Shown here one piece after another: positions 32,409 to 41,845 of a DNA stretch of 64,000 nucleotides (positions within the stretch are counted from its first letter, which is position 1; each line of letters starts with the position of its first letter). The stretch is from Thiemannella venezuelensis (GTDB lineage: Bacteria > Actinomycetota > Actinomycetes > Streptosporangiales > Streptosporangiaceae), in the NCBI RefSeq assembly GCF_014203605.1, contig NZ_JACHJJ010000017.1, positions 1 to 64,000 of the forward strand. The letters are read 5' to 3'. Below the pieces are notes generated by a model. That model was not told where the DNA came from, did no database searches, and saw only the letters and a program-made list of their open reading frames with translations. A program made the position numbers and the translations under genes.

Positions 32409-33877
32409 GACGGCAGGTCGCGGATGCTCCGCATCCCGGCCGTGACGAGCTGGTCGAGCAGCGGCGCGGGGGCGAAGGACGGCTCGCGGTACTCGGCGTA
32501 GAGGGCGCGCAGGCCGTCGCGGACGGTCTCCAGGCCCAGCCGGTCGAGCGTCTCGAACGGTCCCGCCGGGTAGCCGCAGCCGAGCTTCATGGCCGTGTCG
32601 ATGTCCTCGACCGAGGCGTAGCCGGACTCGTACATCCGCACGGCGTCGTTCAGGTAGGGGTAGAGCAGGGCGTCGACCACGAACTCGGCCCGGTCCTTGC
32701 ACGGCACCGGGGTCCGGCCGAGGATGCGCAGCAGGCCGACGGCGATCCGCGCCGTCTCCGGTGAGGTGAGCACGGTGGAGGCGACCTCCGCGACCTGGTC
32801 GCCGACCAGGTGCAGGCCGACCAGGCGGTCGGGGTGCGGAAGCCCTACGGCCCGCTCGACCACGGGCGTGCGGGACAGCGCGACGACCAGCTCGGCGTCC
32901 TCGGTGCCCACGATCTTGAATCCGGCGCCGGAGAGCCGGGCGGCGAACTCCTCGGCGCCCTCGCCGAGGACCGCGACCGAGGCGGCCGACGGCTTCTCCT
33001 CGGACGACGGGGACTGCGGCTCCTCGGCGCAGTGGAAGCCCTGCCCGGACTTGCGCCCGAGGAGGCCCGCGGTGACGAGCTCGCGCAGGATCGGGGCGGG
33101 GGCGTGCCTGGGGTCGCGGGTCTCCCGGAACAGGACCTCGCAGATCTCGTGGGAGGTGTCCAGGCCGATCAGGTCGAGCAGGGCGAAGGGGCCCATCGGG
33201 AAACCCGCGCCCAGCTTCATCGCGGCGTCGATGTCGTCCCGGCCGGCCAGGCCGTTCTCCAGCAGGACGGCCGCGTGGTTGAGGTAGGGCAGCAGGAGCC
33301 TGTTGACCACGAATCCGGCGCGGTCCCCGACGGTCACCGGGGTCTTGCCGAGGCGGCGCGCGAGGTCGGCCACCTCACCGGCGAGGCCGTCGTCGGTGGT
33401 CACGGTCCGGACCACCTCGACCAGCTTCATGACCGGCGCGGGGTTGAAGAAGTGCATGCCGATGACCCGGCCGGGCCGGGTGGTGGTGGCCGCGATCGCG
33501 GTGACAGAGAGCGAGGAGGTGTTGGTGGCCAGCACCGCGGACGGTTTGCAGACCCGGTCGAGGTCGGTGAACAGGGCCCGCTTGTAGTCCATGACCTCGG
33601 GGATGGCCTCGATGACCAGGTCGGCGTCCGCGAGGTCCTCCAGGGAGGTGGTGAAGGACACCCGGCCGAGGATCTCCGCCCGCTCCGCCTCGGTCAGCCT
33701 GCCCCGCGCGAGAGCCCGGCCGGTGGAGCCCTCCAGGTGGCCGCGGCCGCGCTCCAGTGCCGCGGGGTCGGCCTCGACCCCGATCACCGCGAGTCCCGCG
33801 CGGGCGAACACCTCGGCGATCCCCGCGCCCATCGTGCCCAGGCCGACCACGCCGACCGTCTCAAAGGTGCCCGCCAT
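32405..33877 (-). CDS. 3-hydroxyacyl-CoA dehydrogenase (PaaH/FadB2-like, duplicated C-terminal domain)
   Basis: A 490-residue NAD-dependent dehydrogenase oxidising 3-hydroxyacyl-CoA. The nucleotide motif is VVGLGTMGAGI (10-20) and the catalytic His142 lies in GMHFFNPAPVM with Glu154 after it. The C-terminal dimerisation domain is present twice: PYLNHAAVLLENGLAGRDDI near 212 and PYLNDAVRMYESGYASVEDI near 430. This matches the PaaH class used in beta-oxidation and phenylacetate breakdown. ATG 33877 has GGGGAGAGG just upstream. Confidence 0.94.
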   Translation of the reverse strand: MAGTFETVGVVGLGTMGAGIAEVFARAGLAVIGVEADPAALERGRGHLEGSTGRALARGRLTEAERAEILGRVSFTTSLEDLADADLVIEAIPEVMDYKRALFTDLDRVCKPSAVLATNTSSLSVTAIAATTTRPGRVIGMHFFNPAPVMKLVEVVRTVTTDDGLAGEVADLARRLGKTPVTVGDRAGFVVNRLLLPYLNHAAVLLENGLAGRDDIDAAMKLGAGFPMGPFALLDLIGLDTSHEICEVLFRETRDPRHAPAPILRELVTAGLLGRKSGQGFHCAEEPQSPSSEEKPSAASVAVLGEGAEEFAARLSGAGFKIVGTEDAELVVALSRTPVVERAVGLPHPDRLVGLHLVGDQVAEVASTVLTSPETARIAVGLLRILGRTPVPCKDRAEFVVDALLYPYLNDAVRMYESGYASVEDIDTAMKLGCGYPAGPFETLDRLGLETVRDGLRALYAEYREPSFAPAPLLDQLVTAGMRSIRDLPS

Positions 33878-34016
33878 CGCCTCTCCCCATCGCACCGAGA
33901 ACGTGCTGCCGCCGGAGCTGCCCGCCCCGGCACCCCATCAGTCTCCCAGAGATGACCTACCCGCCTCGCAGGCCGGGTGCCCATCCGGCCCTCCTCTTCC
34001 AATCTCAGGAAACTAC

Positions 34017-34045
34017 TTGAATGGGAGTTGAGTATCACCTAATGT
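34017..34045 (+). promoter_or_regulatory. Promoter for the 34.1-36.9 kb exporter operon
   Basis: TTGAAT (34017-34022), a 17-bp spacer and TAATGT (34040-34045) form a good -35/-10 pair in an AT-rich island. Transcription would begin near 34052 and give a 68-base leader. The leader contains a small CCCCGG/CCGGGG hairpin (34079-34098). Confidence 0.65.
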
Positions 34046-34119
34046 TTGAGTGGATGAGCGAGGAGGGACGGTCAATCACCCCGGACTGAAGGCCGGGGTC
34101 TCCACACTGGAGGCAACCG

Positions 34120-34563
34120 ATGAGAGAGAACCTCACACCCGAAGACGCCCTGCGGCACATCGGCGACATCGACCGGCGCGCGCGCAGGCCCGCGCGGACG
34201 ACAGGGCTGATCCTCCTGGTCATGGGCTTCGCCAACATCCCCTACTGGCTGGCGATGTCACTCGGCCCCGACTGGTCCAAGTACATGGCGATGGTCTCGT
34301 GGTTCATCATGACGATCTTCATCGTCGTCCTCGGACACCGCTGGTCCCAGCAGGCGCAGGACCGCGAGGTGACCCGGGTCAACAGGCCCACCGGGCCGGT
34401 GACGATCACTACCCTCGTCATGACCGCCGTGATGGTGGCGGGGACGTTCCTCCTGCCGGAGCACCCGGGCGCCGGCTGGGTCACGCTGGTCGTCGCGCTG
34501 ACGGTCTGCACGAGCCTGCCGATGTTCTACGCGGCCTGGCGGATCCTCCGGGCGGAACGGTGA
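34120..34563 (+). CDS. Small membrane protein, first gene of an ABC exporter operon
   Basis: A 147-residue protein with four predicted transmembrane helices (about 27-46, 53-72, 95-113 and 118-138) and an N-terminal cytoplasmic helix MRENLTPEDALRHIGDIDRRA. Hydrophobic segments such as LILLVMGFANIPYWLAMSL are evident. GGAGG lies six bases before the ATG. The stop overlaps the next start by four bases, so it is coupled to a winged-helix regulator. It might be a membrane partner or immunity-type protein of the exporter, but no family is recognised. Confidence 0.8.
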   Translation: MRENLTPEDALRHIGDIDRRARRPARTTGLILLVMGFANIPYWLAMSLGPDWSKYMAMVSWFIMTIFIVVLGHRWSQQAQDREVTRVNRPTGPVTITTLVMTAVMVAGTFLLPEHPGAGWVTLVVALTVCTSLPMFYAAWRILRAER

Positions 34564-34874
34564 GCGGTAACGGCTCGCACCTGCGCCACCAGCTGGACGA
34601 CCTCATCCACGCGCCGGTCCGGCTGTCGATCATGGCTGCCCTGGCCGCCGCGGACAAGGCCGAGTTCCGCTTCCTGCGGGACACGATCGAGGTGAGCGAC
34701 TCCCTGCTCTCCAAGCACATCATCACCCTGGAGGAGGCCGGTTACGTCGAGGTGGAGAAGGTGTTCGTGGGCAAGCGCCCGCGCACCTGGCTCTCCCTCA
34801 CCGACGCCGGGCGGCGCGCCTTCCAGGATTATGTCTCCGTGTTGAAACGACTGACCGAGGGATCCCCCCGATGA
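34560..34874 (+). CDS. Winged-helix transcriptional regulator (ArsR/MarR-like)
   Basis: A 104-residue protein with LDDLIHAPVRLSIMAALAAADKAEFRFLRDTIEVSDSLLSKHIITLEEAGYVEVEK, the pattern of one-domain winged-helix regulators (HTH_27/PadR-like 'transcriptional regulator'). GTG 34560 overlaps the upstream stop (GTGA), and the gene's own stop overlaps the ABC ATPase start (ATGA). It therefore lies embedded between a membrane protein and the transporter it probably controls. Confidence 0.9.
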   Translation: MSGNGSHLRHQLDDLIHAPVRLSIMAALAAADKAEFRFLRDTIEVSDSLLSKHIITLEEAGYVEVEKVFVGKRPRTWLSLTDAGRRAFQDYVSVLKRLTEGSPR

Positions 34875-35749
34875 TCGAGATAGATGATCTACACAAACGG
34901 TACGGCGACAAGATCGCCCTGGACGGAGTCTCCTTCTCCGTGAAACCGGGTGAGATGTTCGGCTTCGTCGGCGCGAACGGCGCGGGCAAGACGACCACGA
35001 TGCGCATCCTGATGGGCGTCCTCTTCGCCGACTCCGGGCAGGTGCGCCGGGACGGCCGGGCGCTGGCCTTCGAGGACCGCCGCAGGTTCGGCTACATGCC
35101 CGAGGAGCGCGGGCTCTACCAGAAGATGAAGGTCGCCGAGCAGGTGCACTACTTCGGGCAGCTCAACGGGCTGTCCCCGAAGGGGGCGGCGAAGGCGACC
35201 GGAGACCTGCTCGAACGGCTCGCGCTCACCGAGCGCGCCGGTGACGAGGTGGGCGCGCTCTCCCTGGGCAACCAGCAGCGCGTGCAGCTCGCCGTCGCCC
35301 TGGTGCACGATCCCGAGGTGCTCGTGCTGGACGAGCCCTTCTCCGGGCTGGACCCCATCGCCGTCGACGCGCTGGCCGAGGTGCTCGCCGAGCGCCGCGC
35401 GGCGGGTGTGCCGGTGCTCTTCTCCAGTCACCAGCTGGACCTCGTGGAGCGGCTGTGCGACTCGGTCGGCATCATCTCGGCCGGCCGCATGGTGGCCAGC
35501 GACACGGTGGAGGCGCTCCGGGCGCGGGAGGGACGCCGTCTGCTGAAGGTGGTGGTCCGGGGGGCGACCCCCGACTGGACGACCGGCTTGAGCGGAAATA
35601 TCACGAAAAACGGTGACGAGGTGCTCTTCGCTGACGCGAACGGCAGCGACCAGGAGATCCTGCGGGCCGCCACGGCGGCGGGAACGGTGGAGCACTTCGG
35701 CTGGGAGCGGCCCACGCTCACCGAGATCTTCCGGGAGGCAGTGGCATGA
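34871..35749 (+). CDS. ABC transporter ATPase (NatA-like)
   Basis: A 292-residue nucleotide-binding subunit. Walker A GANGAGKTTT is near residues 37-46. The signature is the variant LSLGNQQRVQ, Walker B VLVLDEPFSGLDP, and the H-loop FSSHQLDLVE. The C-terminal 70 residues (DUF4162-like) end in [18 protein letters not shown], typical of NatA/YhaQ-type exporters. It starts inside the regulator's stop and overlaps the permease start by four bases (ATGA at 35746-35749). Confidence 0.94.
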   Translation: MIEIDDLHKRYGDKIALDGVSFSVKPGEMFGFVGANGAGKTTTMRILMGVLFADSGQVRRDGRALAFEDRRRFGYMPEERGLYQKMKVAEQVHYFGQLNGLSPKGAAKATGDLLERLALTERAGDEVGALSLGNQQRVQLAVALVHDPEVLVLDEPFSGLDPIAVDALAEVLAERRAAGVPVLFSSHQLDLVERLCDSVGIISAGRMVASDTVEALRAREGRRLLKVVVRGATPDWTTGLSGNITKNGDEVLFADANGSDQEILRAATAAGTVEHFGWERPTLTEIFREAVA

Positions 35750-36912
35750 ACGGGCTGTGGCTGGTCGCGCGGCGGGAGATCACCACGCGCGGCCGTACGA
35801 AGGGCTTCGTCGTCGGCCTGGTGCTGAGCGCGGTCCTGGTCGGCGCCCTCGCCGTCCTCCCCCGGCTCTTCTCCGGCCCCGACTCCTTCACCGTGGGCGT
35901 CGTCGGCTCCCCGGCGCTGCAGTCCGCGCTCGCCGAGGCCGGGGCCGGGCGGCAGGGCGAGGACGGCACCGAGGTCACCGTCGAGCCGTTCACCGACGAG
36001 GCCGCGGCGCGCAAGGCCGTCCTCGACGGCGACGTGGACGCCGCCGTGGTGGGCGACCGCAGGACGCTGGCCGACGGGGAGGTGGACCGGGAGCTCGGCG
36101 CGCTGCTGGAGAGCGCGCACCAGGCGGCGCAGACGCAGAAGCAGCTCTCCGAGGCGGGCCTGGACCCGGCCAAGGTCTCCGCGGCGATGCGGGTCGCCCC
36201 GCTGGAGCAGGTCTCCGTCGGCGCCGACACCCGCTACGAGGATGTGCGGACGGGCATCGCGTTCCTCCTGGTCATGGTGCTGTTCTTCCTCCTCCTGCAG
36301 CCGTCGATGTACGTCGCCATGGGCGTGGTCGAGGAGAAGGGCAGCCGCATCGTCGAGATCCTCCTCACCTCGATCCGCCCCTGGCAGCTGCTCGGCGGCA
36401 AGATCCTGGGGCTGGGAGTCCTGGCTCTGGCCAACCTCGTCGTGATCATCGTGGCCGGTCTGGGCGCCGCCGTCGCGACCGGCTTCTCCGCCGACCTGCC
36501 GCCCGGCATGGCCGGCATCGTGCTCAGCGCGCTGTTCTGGTTCCTGCTCGGCTACGCCTTCTTCGCCACCATGGCCGCCGCGCTCAGCTCGCTGGTCTCC
36601 CGGCAGGAGGAGGTCAGCAGCGTCATCAGCCCGCTGACGCTGCTGATCATGGCCACCTACTTCGTGTCCTACTTCGCGGCCGTCGAGCCCGGCAGCGGGG
36701 TGGCCCGCATCCTCTCGCTCATCCCGCCGTTCTCCACGATGGTCATGCCGGTCCGTACGGCCGGCGGCGGGGTGCCCTTCTGGGAGATCGGACTGGCGGC
36801 GGCCCTGATGGCCGTGGCGACGGCGGCGATGCTCGCGCTGGGCGCCCGCGTCTACGAGCGCGCGGTCCTGCGCACCGGCGCGCGGGTCAAGCTCTCGGAG
36901 GTCGTGCGCTGA
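35746..36912 (+). CDS. ABC-2 type permease (NatB/YhaP-like)
   Basis: A 388-residue permease. One N-terminal membrane segment is followed by a long extracytoplasmic loop (about 45-165), then five membrane segments from residue 170 onward. [29 protein letters not shown] is the family's cytoplasmic coupling block. It forms an exporter with the upstream ATPase; NatAB-type pumps export Na+ or peptides and small toxic compounds. The substrate here is unknown. Confidence 0.93.
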   Translation: MNGLWLVARREITTRGRTKGFVVGLVLSAVLVGALAVLPRLFSGPDSFTVGVVGSPALQSALAEAGAGRQGEDGTEVTVEPFTDEAAARKAVLDGDVDAAVVGDRRTLADGEVDRELGALLESAHQAAQTQKQLSEAGLDPAKVSAAMRVAPLEQVSVGADTRYEDVRTGIAFLLVMVLFFLLLQPSMYVAMGVVEEKGSRIVEILLTSIRPWQLLGGKILGLGVLALANLVVIIVAGLGAAVATGFSADLPPGMAGIVLSALFWFLLGYAFFATMAAALSSLVSRQEEVSSVISPLTLLIMATYFVSYFAAVEPGSGVARILSLIPPFSTMVMPVRTAGGGVPFWEIGLAAALMAVATAAMLALGARVYERAVLRTGARVKLSEVVR

Positions 36913-37019
36913 CGGGCGCGCACCGGGTACGGTCACGGCCCGCCAGGTGAGGCCGCACCCGGTGTCCGGCGAGACGACCGGCCGTCCGCTTCGGCGGGCG
37001 GCCGGTCCCGTCCGGCCGG

Positions 37020-37033
37020 TAGGGTGGTCGTCC
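37020..37033 (+). promoter_or_regulatory. Candidate leaderless -10 (TAGGGT) for nucS
   Basis: TAGGGT (37020-37025) is followed by eight bases and the ATG of nucS, with no ribosome site. It fits the leaderless pattern seen elsewhere in the window. Confidence 0.4.
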
Positions 37034-37696
37034 ATGCGGCTGGTCATCGCGCGTTGCAGCGTGGATTACGTGGGTAAGCTCACCGCCCATCTCCCGATGG
37101 CACCCCGGTTGATCTTGATCAAGGCGGACAGCAGCGTGTCCATCCACGCCGACGACCGCGCCTTCAAGCCGCTGAACTGGATGAACCCGCCGTGCAAGCT
37201 CCGCGAGGACGGCGGCACCTGGACGGTGACCCACGGCAAGACCGGCGAGAAGCTGGTCCTCACCATGGAGGAGATCCTCCACGACTCCCGCCACGAGCTG
37301 GGCGTCGACCCGGGCCTGATCAAGGACGGCGTCGAGGCGCACCTGCAGGAGCTGCTGGCCGAGCACATCACCACGCTGGGCGCGGGCTACACCCTGGTCC
37401 GGCGGGAGTACATGACGGCGATCGGGCCGGTGGACATCCTCTGCCGCGACGCGGGCGGCGCCACCGTCGCCGTGGAGATCAAGCGACGGGGCGAGATCGA
37501 CGGGGTTGAGCAGCTCACCCGCTATCTGGAGCTGCTCAACCGCGACCCGCTGCTCGCCCCGGTCCGGGGGGTGTTCGCCGCCCAGGAGATCAAGCCGCAG
37601 GCCCGGGTGCTCGCCACCGACCGCGGCATCGACTGCGTGACCCTCGACTACGACGCGCTGCGCGGCATCGAGCCGGAGAACCCCACCCTGTTCTGA
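37034..37696 (+). CDS. nucS: Mismatch-specific endonuclease NucS/EndoMS
   Basis: A 220-residue NucS protein. The N-terminal half is the DNA-binding/dimerisation domain ([21 protein letters not shown]). The C-terminal RecB-like nuclease has D134 in [10 protein letters not shown]148-x-K150 in VAVEIKRR and Q160 in VEQLTRYLE. In actinobacteria, which lack MutS/MutL, NucS cuts both strands at mismatches and keeps mutation rates low, working with the beta clamp. The product ends [10 protein letters not shown], without a long tail. Confidence 0.95.
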   Translation: MRLVIARCSVDYVGKLTAHLPMAPRLILIKADSSVSIHADDRAFKPLNWMNPPCKLREDGGTWTVTHGKTGEKLVLTMEEILHDSRHELGVDPGLIKDGVEAHLQELLAEHITTLGAGYTLVRREYMTAIGPVDILCRDAGGATVAVEIKRRGEIDGVEQLTRYLELLNRDPLLAPVRGVFAAQEIKPQARVLATDRGIDCVTLDYDALRGIEPENPTLF

Positions 37697-38024
37697 CCCC
37701 GTACGGCCCGCCCGCCCGGCCCCCCGCGCCGCACGTGGCCGGGCTCCGCCGCCGCACGCTCCACGAGCGGGCACGGTCCTCGCCGCCACGGCCCCCACCT
37801 GCCCGCGTCCCGCGCTCCGGCCGTATCCACCGCGGCCACCGCATTCCCGCATCCACCGCATTCCCCATGCCTGCCGTATCCCCAGTGTCCGCCGTATCCC
37901 CTGCGCCCCTTACATCCCCAGCGTCTGCCGTATCCCCGGTGTCCTCCGTGTCCACCGAACGGAGGACAACCGGTTCCACCGGCCGTCGGTACCGCGCGAG
38001 CCGTACCCCCGCGATGCTCGGAGC
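37697..38024. repeat. Intergenic region with an 18-bp minisatellite
   Basis: This 328-bp gap holds no gene with convincing codon use. From 37874 to 37957 there are more than four diverged copies of an 18-bp unit, CCGTATCCCCAGTGTCCG, in direct tandem, and looser copies of the CCGTATCCAC half occur from about 37820. The last 60 bp before 38025 should hold the promoter of the ABC ATPase, but no clear -10/-35 pair was seen. The repeats could be read as a GDTADT-like peptide on the minus strand, but no start or ribosome site supports that. Confidence 0.7.
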
Positions 38025-38849
38025 ATGACGACAGCGGTGAAGGTACGCGGCCTGACCAAGCGCTACGGCGACGTGCAGGCGGTCGGGGGCATCGACCTCG
38101 ACATCAGGGCCGGAGAGGTGTTCGCAATCCTGGGGCCCAACGGGGCCGGCAAGTCCACCACGGTGGAGATCCTGGAGGGCTACCGGAAACGGGACGCCGG
38201 TGAGGTGAGCGTCCTGGGGACCGACCCGGGCAGGCCGACCCGCGAGTGGCGGTCCCGGGTCGGCGTGGTGCTGCAGACGGCCAACGACGTGGCCGAGGCG
38301 ACGGTGCGCGAGACGGTCCGGCACTTCGCGGGCTACTACCCGAACGCCCAGGACCCGGACCGGGTGATCGAGCAGGTCGGCCTGGCTGAGAAGGCCGGCA
38401 AACGGATCCGGGAGCTCTCCGGCGGCCAGCGCCGCCGGGTGGACGTGGCGCTGGGCGTGATCGGCAGCCCCGAGCTGCTCTTCCTGGACGAGCCGACCAC
38501 CGGGTTCGACCCCGAGGCGCGCCGCCAGTTCTGGGAGTTGATCCAGGGGCTGGCCCATCAGGGCACCACGATCGTGCTGACCACCCACTACCTGGACGAG
38601 GCCGAGGCGCTGGCCGACCGGGTGGCGGTCATCGCCAAGGGCCGGATCGTGGCCGAGGGCGAGCCCTCGACCCTGGGCGGGCGGGCCACGGCCAGGGCCA
38701 CCGTCCGCTGGTCCGGGGGGGCGGTGGAGACCGACACCCCGACGGAGACCGTGCTGGAGCTGACCCGGCGCTTCGACGGTGAGATCCCCGAGCTGACCGT
38801 GACCCGGCCGTCCCTGGAGGACGTCTACCTCCGCCTGATCGAGGGCTGA
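38025..38849 (+). CDS. ABC transporter ATPase (DrrA-like), exporter module A
   Basis: A 274-residue ATPase. Walker A is GPNGAGKSTT (about 36-45), the signature LSGGQRRRVDVALGV, Walker B LLFLDEPTTGFDP and the H-loop LTTHYLDEAEALADRV. The layout matches DrrA-type natural-product and drug exporters. It is the first gene of ATPase-permease-histidine kinase-response regulator, all on the plus strand. ATG 38025 has only a CGGAGC immediately upstream. Confidence 0.94.
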   Translation: MTTAVKVRGLTKRYGDVQAVGGIDLDIRAGEVFAILGPNGAGKSTTVEILEGYRKRDAGEVSVLGTDPGRPTREWRSRVGVVLQTANDVAEATVRETVRHFAGYYPNAQDPDRVIEQVGLAEKAGKRIRELSGGQRRRVDVALGVIGSPELLFLDEPTTGFDPEARRQFWELIQGLAHQGTTIVLTTHYLDEAEALADRVAVIAKGRIVAEGEPSTLGGRATARATVRWSGGAVETDTPTETVLELTRRFDGEIPELTVTRPSLEDVYLRLIEG

Positions 38850-38903
38850 CCCCCGGCCTCCCGCGCCCCGGCCTCCTCCGCCATCCACCCGCCTGACCGA
38901 GGA

Positions 38904-39755
38904 ATGATCCCCGTGACCCAGACCATCGCCCCGCCCGCCGCTCCGGCGGCCCCCGCCAAGCTGCCCTCCGCGTTCAGGCTGAGCCTGTCCCGAGCGGCCA
39001 TCGAGACCCGCATGTTCTTCCGCGAGAAGGACGCGGTGATCTTCACATTCTCCTTTCCGATCATCCTTCTGGTGATCTTCGGATCGATCTTCGCGGCCGA
39101 GCTGGAGGGGACCGGCCTGAACGTCTCCCAGCTCTACGTGGCCGGCCTGATCGGTTCGGCGACCATGACGGGCTTCCAGAACCTCGGCATCGGCATCTCC
39201 ATGGACCGGGACGACGGCACGCTCAAGCGGCTGGCCGGCACGCCGATGCCGCGCACCGCCTACTTCGCGGGCAAGGCGCTGAACACCCTGCTCGTATCCT
39301 CCGTCCAGGTGGCGGTCCTGCTCGCCATCGGGGTGGCCATGTTCGAGCTGGAGCTGCCCTCGACGGTCTCCAGCTGGCTGACCTTCACCTGGGTGTTCGT
39401 GCTCGGCGTGCTCGGCTCCTCCCTGCTCGGCATCGCGGTCAGCAGCCTGCCGCGGTCCGGCAAGAGCGCGAGCGCGGTGATCGCGATGCCGTTCGTGGTG
39501 CTGCAGTTCATCTCCGGGGTGTTCATCCCGATCGACCAGCTTCCCGAGTGGCTGACCCGGATCGCGTCGTTCTTCCCGCTCAAGTGGATGTGCCAGGGCT
39601 TCCGGGCGGTCTTCCTGGGCGACGACGGTGCCACACTTGAGCTGGCCGGATCGTATGAGCTCGACCGGGTCGCGCTCATCCTGGGCGCGTGGGTCATCGG
39701 AGGACTGGTGCTGTGCCTGACGACCTTCCGCTGGAAGGGCCGCCGCGACGGATGA
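38904..39755 (+). CDS. ABC-2 type permease (DrrB-like), exporter module A
   Basis: A 283-residue permease with six predicted helices and the motif FFREKDAVIFTFSFPIIL after an amphipathic N-terminal helix. GLIGSATMTGFQNLGIGISMDRDDGTLKRLAGTPM and a conserved late block VFIPIDQLPEWL are typical of the family. GTG 38913 is an alternative start with better spacing from GAGG. The stop overlaps the histidine kinase start (ATGA at 39752-39755), so exporter and sensor are made together. Confidence 0.92.
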   Translation: MIPVTQTIAPPAAPAAPAKLPSAFRLSLSRAAIETRMFFREKDAVIFTFSFPIILLVIFGSIFAAELEGTGLNVSQLYVAGLIGSATMTGFQNLGIGISMDRDDGTLKRLAGTPMPRTAYFAGKALNTLLVSSVQVAVLLAIGVAMFELELPSTVSSWLTFTWVFVLGVLGSSLLGIAVSSLPRSGKSASAVIAMPFVVLQFISGVFIPIDQLPEWLTRIASFFPLKWMCQGFRAVFLGDDGATLELAGSYELDRVALILGAWVIGGLVLCLTTFRWKGRRDG

Positions 39756-41188
39756 GCGGCCGACCGGACGCCCCCGGCGGGGAGAGGCCGCGGGACGGGG
39801 CCGGGGAGGAGACGCCGCGGCCGGTGGGAGCCCTCACCGGCGGGCCGCCCGCCCCGCGCCGACCGGTCCCGCGGATCCCCATCCCGCTGATGCGGCCGGG
39901 CCGGCCCGCCGACCCGGCCGGACCCCACGCCTGGGAGTCGCTGCGCGGCTGGGAGCTGATGCTCGGCGCCTCGACGCTCCTGCCCGCCGTGTTCATCGCG
40001 CTGGAAGGCCGGCCCGGCTGGGAGGACCCTCTCGCCGCCGGGCTCATGGCCGCGATCCTCCCGGTCTACCTCCTCGTCGGCCGCCCGGCGATCCTGGACG
40101 AGGACCGGCGGCGCGGGGTCGTCTACGTCGTCCTGCTCGTCGTGCTGTTCACTCCGGCCGCGCTCCTCGCACCGAGTGCGACGTTCGCCCTCTTCGGACT
40201 CTGCCCGCAGTGCTTCATGGTGCTGGCGGCCAGGCCCGCCGTCGCGGTGGTCGTCGTGCTCAACGCCGGCCCGGCCCTGCGCTTCCTGCTGTCCCGCGAC
40301 GGCTGGGAGGGGACGTTCAACTTCCTGACCGTCACCACGATCACGGTCTTCTTCTCCGCCGTCTTCGGCGTCTGGATGGAGCGGATCATGGAGCAGAGCG
40401 AGGAGCGGGCCTCGCTCATCGAGGAGCTGGAGGCCCAGCGGGCCGAGGTGGCCCGGCTCTCGGCCGAGCGCGGCGCGCTGGCCGAGCGGGAGCGGCTGGC
40501 CGGGGAGATCCACGACACCCTGGCCCAGGGGTTCACCAGCATCATCATGCTGATCCAGGCCGCCGAGGCGCAGCCGGACCCGGCCCGGCACCTGGCGCTG
40601 GCCGTACGGACCGCGCGGGAGAACCTGGCCGAGGCCCGCGCGCTGGTCGCCGCCCTGAGCCCCGCCCCGCTGGACGGCTCCACCCTCGACGAGGCGCTCA
40701 GGAGGCTCGCCGCCCGACTGGGCGAGGAGACCGGGATCGCGGCGGACGCCGCCGTCAGGGGGGAGTCGAGGGCACTGCCCCCGCCCACCGAGGTCGTCCT
40801 CATCCGCGCGGTTCAGGAGGCCCTGTCCAACGTGCGCAAGCACGCGTCGGCCGGGCGGGTGGAGGTCTCCACGACCTACGGGGCCGGTTCCGTGGCGCTG
40901 CGGATCCGCGACGACGGCAGGGGGTTCGATCCCCGCTCCCGCGACGGGTACGGCCTGCGGGGCATGCGGGCCCGCGTGGAGCAGGTGGGCGGGTCCCTCA
41001 CCCTGACCAGCGCTCCCGGCGAGGGCACCGCCGTCGAGATCACCGTTCCCGCCGGACCGGCCGCCTCCGCGGAGGGAACCGGCGCCCCCGTCCCCCCGCC
41101 GGGCGGGTTCCGGGACGGGGACGGCAGCGGGGCGTCCGGCGGGGGCGTCCCCGCCGGGACCGGGGACACCGCCGAGCGGAGGGCATGA
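39752..41188 (+). CDS. NarL-class sensor histidine kinase, exporter module A
   Basis: A 478-residue kinase. A proline-rich cytoplasmic N-terminus (1-60) precedes about six membrane segments (66-208). A HisKA_3 dimerisation helix with the phosphorylated H254 in GEIHDTLAQGFTSI follows, then a HATPase domain (VQEALSNVRKHA, DDGRGF, YGLRGMRARVEQ). The tail is glycine/proline-rich. It overlaps the permease gene by four bases and is followed by its response regulator, so it likely senses the exporter's substrate or envelope stress. Confidence 0.93.
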   Translation: MSGRPDAPGGERPRDGAGEETPRPVGALTGGPPAPRRPVPRIPIPLMRPGRPADPAGPHAWESLRGWELMLGASTLLPAVFIALEGRPGWEDPLAAGLMAAILPVYLLVGRPAILDEDRRRGVVYVVLLVVLFTPAALLAPSATFALFGLCPQCFMVLAARPAVAVVVVLNAGPALRFLLSRDGWEGTFNFLTVTTITVFFSAVFGVWMERIMEQSEERASLIEELEAQRAEVARLSAERGALAERERLAGEIHDTLAQGFTSIIMLIQAAEAQPDPARHLALAVRTARENLAEARALVAALSPAPLDGSTLDEALRRLAARLGEETGIAADAAVRGESRALPPPTEVVLIRAVQEALSNVRKHASAGRVEVSTTYGAGSVALRIRDDGRGFDPRSRDGYGLRGMRARVEQVGGSLTLTSAPGEGTAVEITVPAGPAASAEGTGAPVPPPGGFRDGDGSGASGGGVPAGTGDTAERRA

Positions 41189-41191
41189 CCG

Positions 41192-41815
41192 TTGCTGCGT
41201 CTGATGATCGTCGATGACCACCCGGTGGTCCGCGAGGGCCTGCGCGGGATGCTGGAGTCCGATCCCGGGATCACCGTGGCGGGCGACGCCGCCTCGGGCG
41301 ACGAGGCGGTCGTGCGCGCGCGGGAGCTGGCGCCGGACGTGATCCTGATGGACCTGCGCATGCCCGGCGGCGACGGGGTGAGCGCGATCTCGCGCATCCT
41401 GGCGGACCGGCCGGAGAGCCGGGTGATCGTGCTGACCACCTACGAGACCGACCAGGACATCGTGCGCGCGGTCGAGGCCGGGGCCGCCGGGTACCTGCTC
41501 AAGGACACCTCCCGGGCGGACCTGCTGGCCGCGATCGCCTCGGCCGCGCGGGGCGAGACGGTGCTCTCGCCGTCGGTGGCGACCAGGCTGGTGACCCGGA
41601 TGCGGGCCCCGGCGGCCGTGTCGCTGTCCCGGCGCGAGACCGAGGTGCTCTCCCTCGTCGCGAGGGGGCTGACCAACGCGGAGATCGGCCGGGAGTTGTT
41701 CATCAGCGAGACCACGGTCAAGACGCACCTGCTGCGGATCTTCGGCAAGCTCGGCGTCTCCGACCGCACCGCCGCGGTCACCACCGCCCTGGACCGGGGG
41801 ATCCTCACCCGGTGA
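41192..41815 (+). CDS. NarL/LuxR-type response regulator, exporter module A
   Basis: A 207-residue regulator. The receiver domain has D8/D9, phosphorylation site D54 (ILMDLRMPGGDG) and K104 (YLLKDT). A LuxR helix-turn-helix (LSRRETEVLSLVARGLTNAEIG...ETTVKTHL) is at the C-terminus. The start is an unusual TTG at 41192, supported by GGAGGG with an eight-base spacing. It probably controls the exporter genes in front of it. Confidence 0.93.
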   Translation: MLRLMIVDDHPVVREGLRGMLESDPGITVAGDAASGDEAVVRARELAPDVILMDLRMPGGDGVSAISRILADRPESRVIVLTTYETDQDIVRAVEAGAAGYLLKDTSRADLLAAIASAARGETVLSPSVATRLVTRMRAPAAVSLSRRETEVLSLVARGLTNAEIGRELFISETTVKTHLLRIFGKLGVSDRTAAVTTALDRGILTR

Positions 41816-41845
41816 ACGGCGGGGGCGGCCGGAGGCATCCGGGTA

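Noticed and set aside
37735-38028. Plus-strand 97-codon frame of Ser/Pro/Val repeats before the ABC ATPase
   Set aside because: It consists largely of the 18-bp minisatellite, has no ribosome site, and overlaps the start of the exporter ATPase.
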